Shown piece by piece: positions 1 to 5,742 of a DNA stretch of 12,084 nt (its first letter is position 1; the number at the start of each line of letters is the position of its first letter). The notes beneath the pieces are model-generated. The model did no database searches. It saw only the letters and a program-made list of their open reading frames with translations, and was not told the origin of the DNA. This DNA is from Syntrophus sp964555065 (lineage in GTDB: Bacteria; Desulfobacterota; Syntrophia; Syntrophales; Syntrophaceae): assembly GCA_964555065.1 (NCBI GenBank), contig CAZKRB010000078.1, forward strand, positions 1 through 12,084, given 5' to 3'. Position numbers and translations under genes: made by a program.

Positions 1-50
1 GCTATCTCCAAGATCATGTAAACAATACTCTATACGAATTCATGGTAGGA

Positions 51-78
51 GGAAGGGTGGAAATTTTTTCACCCTTCC
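51..78. repeat. Inverted repeat (9-bp stem)
   Basis: GGAAGGGTG at 51-59 is the exact reverse complement of CACCCTTCC at 70-78, with an A/T-rich 10-base loop. There is no T-run after the stem on either strand (the T6 lies inside the loop), so it is not a canonical terminator. It may mark the end of a gene to the left of the window or be a protein-binding dyad. Confidence 0.5.
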
Positions 79-182
79 AAATCAGTGCTATCGGCGACTC
101 TGCCGCCGAATAATGTGAACCGCGGGAGAGTGTGCCGACAAAAGGTGGAATACATTCAGCCTGCAGGATGCTGCATAAAGTT

Positions 183-224
183 AAAAAAGATGGGACTGAG
201 AAGGTGCGAATTCTCAATCCCATC
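183..224 (-). terminator. Rho-independent terminator of the Cys-repeat gene
   Basis: Read on the minus strand, a 14-bp stem (arms 211-224 and 189-202, one G-U pair) closes an 8-base loop and is followed at once by six Ts (188-183). It lies about 70 bases past the stop codon of the repeat-protein gene and points the right way to end that transcript. Stem length and T-run make it a strong terminator, which supports the minus strand as the coding strand there. Confidence 0.85.
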
Positions 225-294
225 CGGAAAGACTGCGCTAAAGAAATTACAGAGTGATGAGAGAACGCTAACGGACCTCGTCACTCAACCTGGA

Positions 295-759
295 TCAGCA
301 GGAGCGAGCACGCTTCCGATCAGTCTTCCGATCAGCCGCCAGGGTCATTCCCGCGTTATCCGTGCTCAGCTGGCAGGAACCATCACGATTCCGAGTGCGC
401 TTATGGACTGCGGCCAAGGTCATCCCCGCGTTATCTGTGCTCAGCTGGCAGGAACCATTACGTTTCCGATCACGATCGCGCGTCTGGCCAGCGGCCAACG
501 TCATCCACGAATTGTCCGTGCTCAGGCTCTGGCAGGAACCATCACGCTTCGGATCACGCTTCCGATCACGATCCTGCTTCCGGTCAGCGGCCAACGTCAT
601 CCCTGAATTGTCCGTGCTCAGGCTCTGGCAGGAACGATTCCGATCACGCTTCCCCGATCCATTGCCTTTGCCTGCACCATTTCCTGCAAAGCTCAACCCG
701 CTGCCCAGAAACATCAGGGCCGTGACGACCGCTACACTCATTGCCAATCTTTTCTTCAT
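295..759 (-). CDS. Secreted basic Cys-repeat protein, function unknown
   Basis: I do not recognise a family. The 154-residue product starts with a clear Sec signal peptide (MKKR, hydrophobic core, cleavage after SFA at about residue 25). A Gly/Asn run (GNGAGKGNGSG) follows, then four imperfect repeats whose core is SCQ(SL)STDN-x-x-MTLAA, joined by Arg/Asp/Lys linkers such as DRDRKRD. A truncated fifth unit ends the protein on Cys. Cysteines fall at 44, 76, 104, 129 and 154, each as Ser-Cys. The mature protein is short, very basic, and probably periplasmic or exported. ATG at 759 was chosen over the upstream starts because GGAGGG sits 8 bases before it and the signal peptide begins there. It is transcribed divergently from the kinase/regulator pair, from a sigma-54 promoter, and ends at a strong terminator. 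The position matches zraP beside zraSR, but the sequence does not look like ZraP. A metal- or thiol-related role is a guess from the regular cysteines. Confidence 0.8.
   Translation of the reverse strand: MKKRLAMSVAVVTALMFLGSGLSFAGNGAGKGNGSGKRDRNRSCQSLSTDNSGMTLAADRKQDRDRKRDPKRDGSCQSLSTDNSWMTLAAGQTRDRDRKRNGSCQLSTDNAGMTLAAVHKRTRNRDGSCQLSTDNAGMTLAADRKTDRKRARSC
298..660. repeat. In-frame imperfect tandem repeat array
   Basis: Four diverged copies of a unit beginning GTCAT start at 344, 419, 500 and 596, with a partial copy at the low-coordinate end. Each contains a CCGTGCTCAG...CTGGCAGGAAC-type core. The periods of 75, 81 and 96 bases are all multiples of three, so copies can vary without breaking the minus-strand reading frame. 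These units are the DNA of the Cys-repeat protein and not an independent element. Confidence 0.85.
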
Positions 760-818
760 TTGACTTTCCCTCCTCATAAATGATTTTACTTGCACCGCCC
801 TTGCGATGCCCTGTTGAA

Positions 819-830
819 GCCCTATAGGGC
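819..830. promoter_or_regulatory. 12-bp palindrome at the sigma-54 start-site region
   Basis: GCCCTATAGGGC is a perfect palindrome overlapping the -12 end of the minus-strand sigma-54 promoter and running towards the expected transcription start. It could be a repressor site or a hairpin at the 5' end of the transcript. No regulator can be assigned. Confidence 0.35.
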
Positions 831-843
831 AAGACATGTGCCA
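829..843 (-). promoter_or_regulatory. Sigma-54 (-24/-12) promoter of the Cys-repeat gene
   Basis: The minus strand reads TGGCAC-ATGTC-TTGC, matching the sigma-54 consensus TGGCAC-N5-TTGC exactly, with GG and GC separated by the required 10 bases. The start site would fall near 817, giving a leader of about 58 bases before the ATG at 759. The enhancer-like element at 923-937 lies about 80 bp upstream, and a sigma-54 activator gene is the next operon but one. No sigma-70 promoter is needed to explain expression. Confidence 0.85.
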
Positions 844-922
844 TGGGGGAAGTACCGTTCGGAGTCACTGATTCTGCTTGAAATTTGCACTGTGGCAGCG
901 CTTCCTTTCCGGGACCGTGCGG

Positions 923-954
923 TGCAGCTTCTGCGCAACTTCTGCAAATCCTGC
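923..954. promoter_or_regulatory. Putative upstream activator binding sites
   Basis: TGCAGCTTCTGCGCA at 923-937 differs at one base from the 15-mer at 3710-3724 upstream of the other sigma-54 promoter. It contains the dyad GCAG-N3-CTGC. The half-element CTTCTGC recurs at 939-945, 11 bp (one helical turn) from the copy at 928-934, and a weaker ATCCTGC follows at 948-954. Such helically phased sites about 80 bp upstream of a -24/-12 promoter are typical for NtrC-family activators. Assignment to the adjacent response regulator is inferred. Confidence 0.65.
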
Positions 955-973
955 ATACCGCCGGAAGCGGTAT
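955..973. repeat. Inverted repeat ATACCGC-N5-GCGGTAT
   Basis: A perfect 7-bp inverted repeat with a 5-base spacer, followed on the plus strand by a T/C-rich run. It could act as a weak plus-strand terminator insulating the kinase promoter just downstream, or as another regulator site next to the activator elements. No plus-strand gene upstream needs a terminator here. Confidence 0.4.
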
Positions 974-991
974 TTCTTTTCTCGCCTTTTC

Positions 992-1021
992 TTGACTTCA
1001 AAACGATCATTCCCATATATA
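992..1021 (+). promoter_or_regulatory. Sigma-70-type promoter of the kinase/regulator operon
   Basis: TTGACT at 992-997 (5 of 6 to TTGACA) and TATATA at 1016-1021 are separated by 18 bases. The start would be near 1028, about 65 bases before the kinase ATG. I found no -24/-12 element in this region, so the two-component genes are probably expressed constitutively and not from sigma-54. Confidence 0.5.
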
Positions 1022-1050
1022 AAGTCACTAAGAGATAAAGTCACAAAGAG
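1019..1050. repeat. Two tandem 16-bp direct repeats
   Basis: ATAAAGTCACTAAGAG (1019-1034) is followed directly by ATAAAGTCACAAAGAG (1035-1050), 15 of 16 identical. The array overlaps the -10 element and expected start of the kinase promoter. It could bind a repressor, or be a copy of a dispersed intergenic repeat. Confidence 0.7.
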
Positions 1051-1092
1051 GCGACAAGAAGCGACGTCCCATGAATCCATCCTGGTGTGTCA

Positions 1093-2343
1093 ATGAAGCA
1101 TAATTTCTTCCGAATGGGCCTGTTCCTGCTGTTGACCTTTTTCTCCGCTGCCCTCATTTACGTCACCTCCCAGAACGTGGGCATCGCCCGCTCCCTTGCC
1201 GCGAAGTCCCTGGAAAACACCGCCCTGGCGCTGTCCACGGCTGCGGAAAACGCCCTTCGCCTCTACGGAAGCGGAGGGACGGAGCAGATTCAGGAGGTTC
1301 TCTCCGACCGCGTCATAGCCTATGCCCTGATCGCTGCGGCGGACGGAATGATCCTCTATCACACCAATCCCGGCCGGGTCGGCACCCGCCTGACCGAAGC
1401 AGAAAGGGGGGGATGGCAGCCCGGGCCGGCAACCAGCCGGCAGATCATCATGGGAACGGGCGTCCCCGGCTATGAGTTCAATTTCACCCTGCACCGGCCG
1501 GATGGCGGCACGGAACTTCTGCGCCTCATCCTCCACACCACCCAGTCGGAAATGGTTGCGTCCTGGACGAACAGGATGCGGTGGATCGTCGGCTCCGCCC
1601 TGCTGCTCCTGTGGACCGGGGGCTTCTTCCTGGAGCGGACGGCAACAAGAGCGCTGAAGTTGCAGGCCCGGCAGCAAGAGCAGGAGCGCCTCACCCTCAT
1701 CGGCCGCATGACCGCCGTGCTGGCTCATGAGATCCGCAATGCCCTTGCCGGCGTGAAAGGCTACGCGCAGTGGGCCCACGAAAAAACAGAGGACTCCCTG
1801 CCGGCCAAGATGGCCCTGGCCGCGGTGCTGCAGGGAACTGGCCGGATCGAAACGCTTGTCAACGAGCTGCTCCTCTTTGCGAGAGACGAGGCCTTTTCCC
1901 TGATGCCCGTCGATCTCCTGCCCGTCGTCCGGGAGGCAATCGGGGAGGTTGTTGTGTCAAGGGAAGGACAGGGGGAGATTCCCATCGAGGTGAATATTGA
2001 AGAAGGCGTGCGGGTGAAAGCGGACCGGGAAAAGCTCTACCGCACGCTGATCAACGGCATCCGGAATGCCCGGGAAGCCGCCGGACAGGGCGGCACGATC
2101 CGGATAGTCGCCTCCCTTGACGACCGCTGGGTGAACGTGTCCATTGTGGATGACGGCATCGGCCTTCCCGAGGGGAAGACCGACCGGATCTTTTCGCCGT
2201 TCTTCACCACGAAGACCGACGGTACCGGTCTCGGCCTTGCCTATGCCAGGAAGGTGATCGAGGGCATGGGAGGGACCATTGCCTTGAGCAACCGGCCGGA
2301 TGCCGCCGGGGCCGTTCTGACCATCCGGCTGCCTTCTGCTTGA
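1093..2343 (+). CDS. Membrane sensor histidine kinase (ZraS/NtrB-like)
   Basis: A sensor kinase that should autophosphorylate on His and pass the phosphate to the response regulator encoded next to it. In the 416-residue form there is TM1 at about 8-26, a periplasmic sensor to about 158, TM2 at about 164-181, and then the kinase core. The sensor segment around 77-100 (DGMILYHTNPGRVG) resembles Cache/PDC ligand-binding domains. The H-box is AHEIRNAL with His212, where the usual Pro after Asn is Ala. The N-box Asn is about 325, the G1 box is DDGIGLP (353-359), the F-box is FSPFFTTK (367-374) and the G2 box is GTGLGLA (377-383). All catalytic motifs are present. No separate cytoplasmic PAS domain is seen. 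ATG at 1093 was chosen; an in-frame GTG at 1087 is possible, and neither has a clear Shine-Dalgarno. The regulator gene follows 11 bases later, so the two are surely an operon. The ligand is unknown; zinc or envelope stress would be an analogy only. Confidence 0.93.
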   Translation: MKHNFFRMGLFLLLTFFSAALIYVTSQNVGIARSLAAKSLENTALALSTAAENALRLYGSGGTEQIQEVLSDRVIAYALIAAADGMILYHTNPGRVGTRLTEAERGGWQPGPATSRQIIMGTGVPGYEFNFTLHRPDGGTELLRLILHTTQSEMVASWTNRMRWIVGSALLLLWTGGFFLERTATRALKLQARQQEQERLTLIGRMTAVLAHEIRNALAGVKGYAQWAHEKTEDSLPAKMALAAVLQGTGRIETLVNELLLFARDEAFSLMPVDLLPVVREAIGEVVVSREGQGEIPIEVNIEEGVRVKADREKLYRTLINGIRNAREAAGQGGTIRIVASLDDRWVNVSIVDDGIGLPEGKTDRIFSPFFTTKTDGTGLGLAYARKVIEGMGGTIALSNRPDAAGAVLTIRLPSA

Positions 2344-2354
2344 AAGGGAGTGTC

Positions 2355-3683
2355 ATGGGAAAATCTATTCTTGTTGTCGATGACGACCGCCTCCTCCGCT
2401 CTTTCATGGCCACAATCCTGAAAGAGGACGGCCATCGTGTCGAAGAGGCGGCATCCGGCCGGGAAGGGCTGGGCAAATTCCAGAGCGGAGATTTCGATCT
2501 GGTTCTCACCGACCTGCGCATGCCGGACATTTCCGGATTGGACCTGATCCGGGAAGGCCGGGCCTTGCGCCCCGAAGCGCGATGGATCATCATCACCGCT
2601 TACGGATCGATCGGCAACGCCGTAGAGGCGATGAAAGTCGGCGCCTCCGACTACCTGACCAAGCCTTTCAGCAACCCCGAAGAGCTGCGCCGCGTGGTGC
2701 GCCGGGTGCTGAAGGAGGCGGACCAGGAGCAGAAACTGTCTCTGCTTGCGGAAGAGCTGGGCAGACAGTACCCGCCCGCGGAACTGATCTTTCTGGGAAA
2801 GTCGATGGAGCCGATTCAGCGGATGGTCGAGGAGGTCTCCCCGACAACCGCGACCGTCCTGGTTTCCGGCCCGAGCGGAACGGGCAAGGAACTCGTTTCC
2901 AGGATGATCCACCAGCTGAGCCCCCGCAGGGACGGGCCTTTCGTGAGTGTCCACTGCGCAGCCCTGGCCGAATCCCTTCTGGAGAGCGAACTGTTCGGAC
3001 ACGAAAAAGGGGCCTTCACCGGGGCCACGGCCCTCCGCAAAGGCCGGTTCGAGCTTGCCGACGGCGGCACCCTTTTCCTCGATGAGATCGGCGACATTTC
3101 GCCGGCAATCCAGGTCAAGCTGCTCCGGGTGCTTCAGGAAAAGAGCTTCGAGCGCGTCGGCGGCAACCGGATCGTTACCGTCGACGTGCGGATTATTTCG
3201 GCAACCCACCGGGATTTGAAGGCGGCCGTTGCCGAGGGCCGGTTTCGCGAAGACCTGTACTACCGCTTGAATGTCTTTCCTATCGTGCTCCCCTCGCTCA
3301 GTCAACGCCGGGAAGCCATCGTTCCCCTGGCGGAATACTTTGCCGGAAAATACGGGCGGTCCTTCGGAAAACGGATCGAGGGAATCTCCGCGGATGGAAA
3401 GAGGGCTCTGCTGGCCTACAGCTGGCCGGGAAATATCCGCGAGCTGCAGAATGTTCTTGAACGGGCCGTTATCCTTTCCGCAGGCATCATTGACGCCTCG
3501 CTTCTCAATCTGGAAACCGAACCGGAGCGGAGGGAACTGGCCGAAGGTCTCCTCAAATCCAGCGAAAGGGAACTCATCCAGCAGGCACTCGAAGAAACCA
3601 GGGGGAACAGAAGAAGGGCGGCGGAGCTTCTCGGCATATCCGTGCGAACCCTGCAGTACCGCCTCAAGGAGTACGGCCTTTAG
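2355..3683 (+). CDS. Sigma-54-dependent response regulator (NtrC/ZraR family)
   Basis: An enhancer-binding transcription activator of 442 residues with the standard three-domain order. The receiver domain (1-120) has the acidic DDD cluster at 9-11, phosphoacceptor Asp53 in LTDLRMP, Thr81 and Lys103. The AAA+ domain (about 145-375) has Walker A GPSGTGKE (172-179), the sigma-54 contact loop GAFTGA (219-224), Walker B LFLDEIGD (240-247), and FREDLYYRLN (297-306) and WPGNIREL (357-364). A Fis-type helix-turn-helix fills 404-442, with AAELLGIS as the first part. Nothing essential is missing. ATG 2355 is preferred because AAAGGGAG precedes it; an in-frame TTG at 2340 overlaps the kinase stop. Its probable targets are the two sigma-54 promoters flanking this operon, both with the same upstream element. 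The target assignment is inferred; the protein family is certain. Confidence 0.96.
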   Translation: MGKSILVVDDDRLLRSFMATILKEDGHRVEEAASGREGLGKFQSGDFDLVLTDLRMPDISGLDLIREGRALRPEARWIIITAYGSIGNAVEAMKVGASDYLTKPFSNPEELRRVVRRVLKEADQEQKLSLLAEELGRQYPPAELIFLGKSMEPIQRMVEEVSPTTATVLVSGPSGTGKELVSRMIHQLSPRRDGPFVSVHCAALAESLLESELFGHEKGAFTGATALRKGRFELADGGTLFLDEIGDISPAIQVKLLRVLQEKSFERVGGNRIVTVDVRIISATHRDLKAAVAEGRFREDLYYRLNVFPIVLPSLSQRREAIVPLAEYFAGKYGRSFGKRIEGISADGKRALLAYSWPGNIRELQNVLERAVILSAGIIDASLLNLETEPERRELAEGLLKSSERELIQQALEETRGNRRRAAELLGISVRTLQYRLKEYGL

Positions 3684-3702
3684 GCGAAAGACCAGGCTTT
3701 TT
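3675..3702 (+). terminator. Possible weak terminator after the response regulator
   Basis: GGCCTTT (3675-3681) can pair with AAAGACC (3687-3693) with one C-A mismatch, and T5 follows four bases later at 3698-3702. It overlaps the regulator's stop codon. The stem is weak, so some read-through into the next operon is likely. Confidence 0.3.
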
Positions 3703-3709
3703 CCGCCGA

Positions 3710-3724
3710 TGCAGATTCTGCGCA
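3710..3724. promoter_or_regulatory. Putative activator site upstream of the second sigma-54 promoter
   Basis: TGCAGATTCTGCGCA differs at a single base from the element at 923-937. It lies 74 bp upstream of the -24 box at 3798. A possible inverted half-site, CGCAGA, is present at 3734-3739. The shared 15-mer at nearly the same distance from both promoters is the main evidence that one activator controls both. Confidence 0.65.
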
Positions 3725-3768
3725 CACCCGGCCCGCAGAGGGGATAACGGTCAGATAATAATCAGTGA

Positions 3769-3781
3769 TTTCAATTTGTTA
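3769..3781 (+). promoter_or_regulatory. Possible IHF site
   Basis: TTTCAATTTGTTA fits the IHF consensus WATCAANNNNTTR at all but one defined position. It lies in an A/T-rich stretch between the putative activator site and the -24/-12 promoter, where a DNA bend is expected at sigma-54 promoters. The consensus is loose, so chance occurrence is possible. Confidence 0.35.
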
Positions 3782-3797
3782 CGCATGAATGTTGCGA

Positions 3798-3813
3798 TGG
3801 CATCGCCCTTGCT
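3798..3813 (+). promoter_or_regulatory. Sigma-54 (-24/-12) promoter of the secreted protein/barrel operon
   Basis: TGGCAT-CGCCC-TTGCT differs from the consensus TGGCAC-N5-TTGCW at one position and keeps GG and GC exactly 10 bases apart. The start would be near 3824, leaving a leader of about 26 bases before the ATG at 3850, with GGGGAAAG as ribosome site. Confidence 0.8.
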
Positions 3814-3849
3814 CCATGATCTGTAAAGTGGAATAAAGGGGAAAGAAGC

Positions 3850-4434
3850 ATGATTTATGCAAGGGCACAGGTGATAGCGCACCGGCAAGCCGGCAATCGG
3901 AGCACCCGGGGATGGCGGGGGACGGTACAGGTCGTTTCCTCTCTCCTGGCCGTCCTTTTCCTGCTCGTGTCCGCAGCAATGGCGGCGGGCGGAACCGTCC
4001 TGCCCGAAAGCGGCATTCGCTACCCTGACGGCTTCGACATCAACACCGTGGGCATCATTCGGGGGAAGGCCTCCCATATCCGGATCCCGAAGAGCGGCCC
4101 CGTAGAGTTTTCCGTTGCCGCCGGGCGGGAAGTCTACACGGTCCTGGCCTCTCCCTCGTGGTACTGGAATGACCTGAAAGGCAATTCCATGGAAGGGATG
4201 GATGTCCGGGTACTGGGCTCGAAAACGCTGGGCCGGGATGGAAAGCTGTACCTGATCGCCCAGGAAATCCAGATCATCCCTCTGGACAAGTTCCTCATCT
4301 TTCGCGGCGCGGACGGCTCCCCCTTTTGGCGGGGCGGCGGCCTTCCCGGTGAAGGCAGGAGAGGCTTCGGTTCCCCCCTGCGCGGCGACGGCAGCGGCCG
4401 CGGGATGGGTTCGGGTGGCAGGGGAAGAAGATAG
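3850..4434 (+). CDS. Secreted protein of unknown function, possible OB-fold, Gly/Arg-rich tail
   Basis: A 194-residue protein with a basic N-region, a hydrophobic core (about 28-44) and likely signal cleavage near SAAMA-AGG (about 45-46). The middle (about 64-155) alternates short beta-like segments, with landmarks GIIRGKASHI, VYTVLASPSWYW, GMDVRVLGSKT and YLIAQEIQI, ending in FRGADGSPFW. This layout recalls small periplasmic OB-fold proteins sometimes annotated as 'DNA-binding protein', but I cannot confirm that by eye. The last 35 residues are low-complexity Gly/Arg/Ser ending GRGRR, so the mature protein is basic. There are no cysteines. It is the first gene after a sigma-54 promoter, and the barrel gene begins 30 bases after its stop, so both are probably made together when the neighbouring regulator is active. 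Its role is unknown. Confidence 0.8.
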   Translation: MIYARAQVIAHRQAGNRSTRGWRGTVQVVSSLLAVLFLLVSAAMAAGGTVLPESGIRYPDGFDINTVGIIRGKASHIRIPKSGPVEFSVAAGREVYTVLASPSWYWNDLKGNSMEGMDVRVLGSKTLGRDGKLYLIAQEIQIIPLDKFLIFRGADGSPFWRGGGLPGEGRRGFGSPLRGDGSGRGMGSGGRGRR

Positions 4435-4464
4435 GGAGTGAAGAAAGGAGAGAAGGGAGATGAG

Positions 4465-5430
4465 ATGGGCAGATTCCTGATGATTCCGCTCTTGGTCATA
4501 ACGGCATTTTTTTCGGTCGTTCCGTCATCCCAGGGTGCGGACTGGGTTCTTGGAACAAAACTGGGTTATGAGTCGAACGTGATCCGATCCGTGGATGACG
4601 AGAAGGGGGATACGGTTTTTTCGGCCTATGCCGCTTACGACCGCTCTCCTTCGGGAGAAACACGCCTTGAATGGACCCTGCGCTCCATCCTTTCCGGATC
4701 GGTCTATACGTCCGAAAGCGATTTCAACTCCGTGACGGGAACCGTTTCTCCGGGAATCTCCGTCCACCTGAAACCTTCCTGGGATCTGAACATCGCGCCC
4801 TACTTCCGGGGAAAAGTGGTAAGCGATTCGGAGCAGTCAGCCATCGCCTGGGGCCTGCGGGCGACCCTTACGCAGAAGTGGAATTCCCGATTCTATTCGG
4901 GGGAATACTACAATTATACGGACAGCAACGCCGAAGAGGATGTCTATTCCTATTGCGAGAATGCCGTCGGCGTTTTCGCCGGTGTGAACTGGACCCGGGC
5001 ATTCTTCACCGAGATCGGCTATGAGTATGCCCATGGGGATTCCTTTGTTTCCACGACCCGTTCCCCCCGAGAAGAAGCCGGCTCCGGGAACGGCCAGGAT
5101 CAAAATCAGGGAAGCCTTAACCAGGGCAGGGTCAACGGTCAGGGCCAGGGAAGTGAAGGGAATCGGGGCGAGAATCAGGATCAGGGCCGAGGAAGTGAAG
5201 GGAATCGGGACGAGGCTCAAGGGCAGGGAAGCCGGAAGGGCTTCTCATCCGCTTTCGACGAGTACGTCATCAAGGACACCGTCGATCGGCATTCCTACGG
5301 GATCAACATGGGTTACAGCTTCAGCAAATCCCTTTTGGGCACTTTGGAGTACACCTACTCCTACGAGAGCGGCCGTGTCGGTTCGGTGGTCAACCATTCC
5401 GCTCTCGTCGGCCTCGAGTATCGTTTCTGA
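4465..5430 (+). CDS. Outer-membrane beta-barrel protein with Gly/Gln/Asn-rich loop
   Basis: A 321-residue protein with a signal peptide (cleavage about SSQGA-DW, residue 25) followed by many alternating amphipathic strands rich in Tyr/Trp/Phe, for example LGTKLGYESN, GISVHLKPSWDLNI and LGTLEYTYSYES. It ends LVGLEYRF, and the terminal aromatic is the usual outer-membrane insertion signal. Between strands, about 200-258 is a hydrophilic low-complexity segment (GQGQGSEGNRGENQ type), partly encoded by a 42-bp tandem duplication. It is likely an extracellular or periplasmic loop. A single Cys occurs at about 164. ATG 4465 was chosen because GGGAG lies 5 bases before it and the signal peptide starts there; an in-frame GTG at 4438 would add nine charged residues. 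It is the second gene of the sigma-54 operon. A porin, transport or surface-assembly role is possible. The specific family is not recognised. Confidence 0.82.
   Translation: MGRFLMIPLLVITAFFSVVPSSQGADWVLGTKLGYESNVIRSVDDEKGDTVFSAYAAYDRSPSGETRLEWTLRSILSGSVYTSESDFNSVTGTVSPGISVHLKPSWDLNIAPYFRGKVVSDSEQSAIAWGLRATLTQKWNSRFYSGEYYNYTDSNAEEDVYSYCENAVGVFAGVNWTRAFFTEIGYEYAHGDSFVSTTRSPREEAGSGNGQDQNQGSLNQGRVNGQGQGSEGNRGENQDQGRGSEGNRDEAQGQGSRKGFSSAFDEYVIKDTVDRHSYGINMGYSFSKSLLGTLEYTYSYESGRVGSVVNHSALVGLEYRF
5140..5223 (+). repeat. 42-bp tandem duplication inside the barrel gene
   Basis: Two adjacent 42-base units (5140-5181, 5182-5223) share a near-identical core (5149-5172 and 5191-5214, one mismatch). They encode QGQGSEGNRGENQD and QGRGSEGNRDEAQG. 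The period keeps frame (14 residues), suggesting the loop length can vary by slippage or recombination. Confidence 0.85.
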
Positions 5431-5742
5431 TCCCCCCTTGGGGCCGCTTGAATTTCGGTGCCCTGGTGGGAGAAGATTCCGTCCGGCAAAAGCCGTGAGC
5501 TTCAAGATATACACGATCCTTAAGACCGGCAATGTTCAAAATGCGTACGAAGCGATGCCTGCCGGAGAAAACATTGGACTCATGCGTCCCTGCAGCGTAA
5601 ATGTATAGGGAACGGACAACCGGAGGCTTTATCTGTTATCAAGCCTGAAGCGGCCATGCAGACGATGGATAATATGGAACTTCAAAAATCGTGAGGGACG
5701 GTTGAAGACGGCCTTCGATGATCGAAAATGAGGAGAGCGGAA
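5431..5742. other. Intergenic region without a recognisable gene
   Basis: No convincing gene, RNA or strong terminator is seen after the barrel stop. There is no good -24/-12 element and no TGCAG-N-TTCTGCGCA copy, so the next gene is unlikely to share the sigma-54 control. A weak sigma-70-like GATAAT near 5670 and a small dyad TTCGA-TGA-TCGAA at 5714-5726 precede the small lipoprotein gene. Confidence 0.5.

Noticed and set aside
1..21. Possible tail of a plus-strand gene (AISKIM then stop)
   Set aside because: Only six codons are visible, which is not enough to support a gene.
85..180. Riboswitch-like GC-rich segment with GGGAGAG
   Set aside because: It does not fit the conserved core of glycine or other riboswitches that I could recall, and no suitable gene follows on the plus strand.
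14..223. 69-residue minus-strand frame at the left edge
   Set aside because: Its start lies within the terminator stem of the repeat gene, it has no ribosome site, and no motif is visible.
344..660. CRISPR-like array
   Set aside because: The repeats are diverged, the intervening segments are not unique spacers of constant length, the periods are multiples of three, and the array lies inside a gene.
85..763. Long plus-strand open frames opposite the Cys-repeat gene
   Set aside because: They lack a ribosome site and signal, while the minus strand has a signal peptide, strong ribosome site, sigma-54 promoter and terminator. The open frames follow from the repeat composition.
2241..3725. 494-residue minus-strand frame opposite the response regulator
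   Set aside because: It is the shadow of a fully motif-supported sigma-54 activator and shows no recognisable domain.
5613..5628. -24/-12 promoter for the SHOCT gene
   Set aside because: CGGACAACCGGAGGCT has the right GG-GC spacing but matches little else, and no upstream TGCAG-N-TTCTGCGCA is present.
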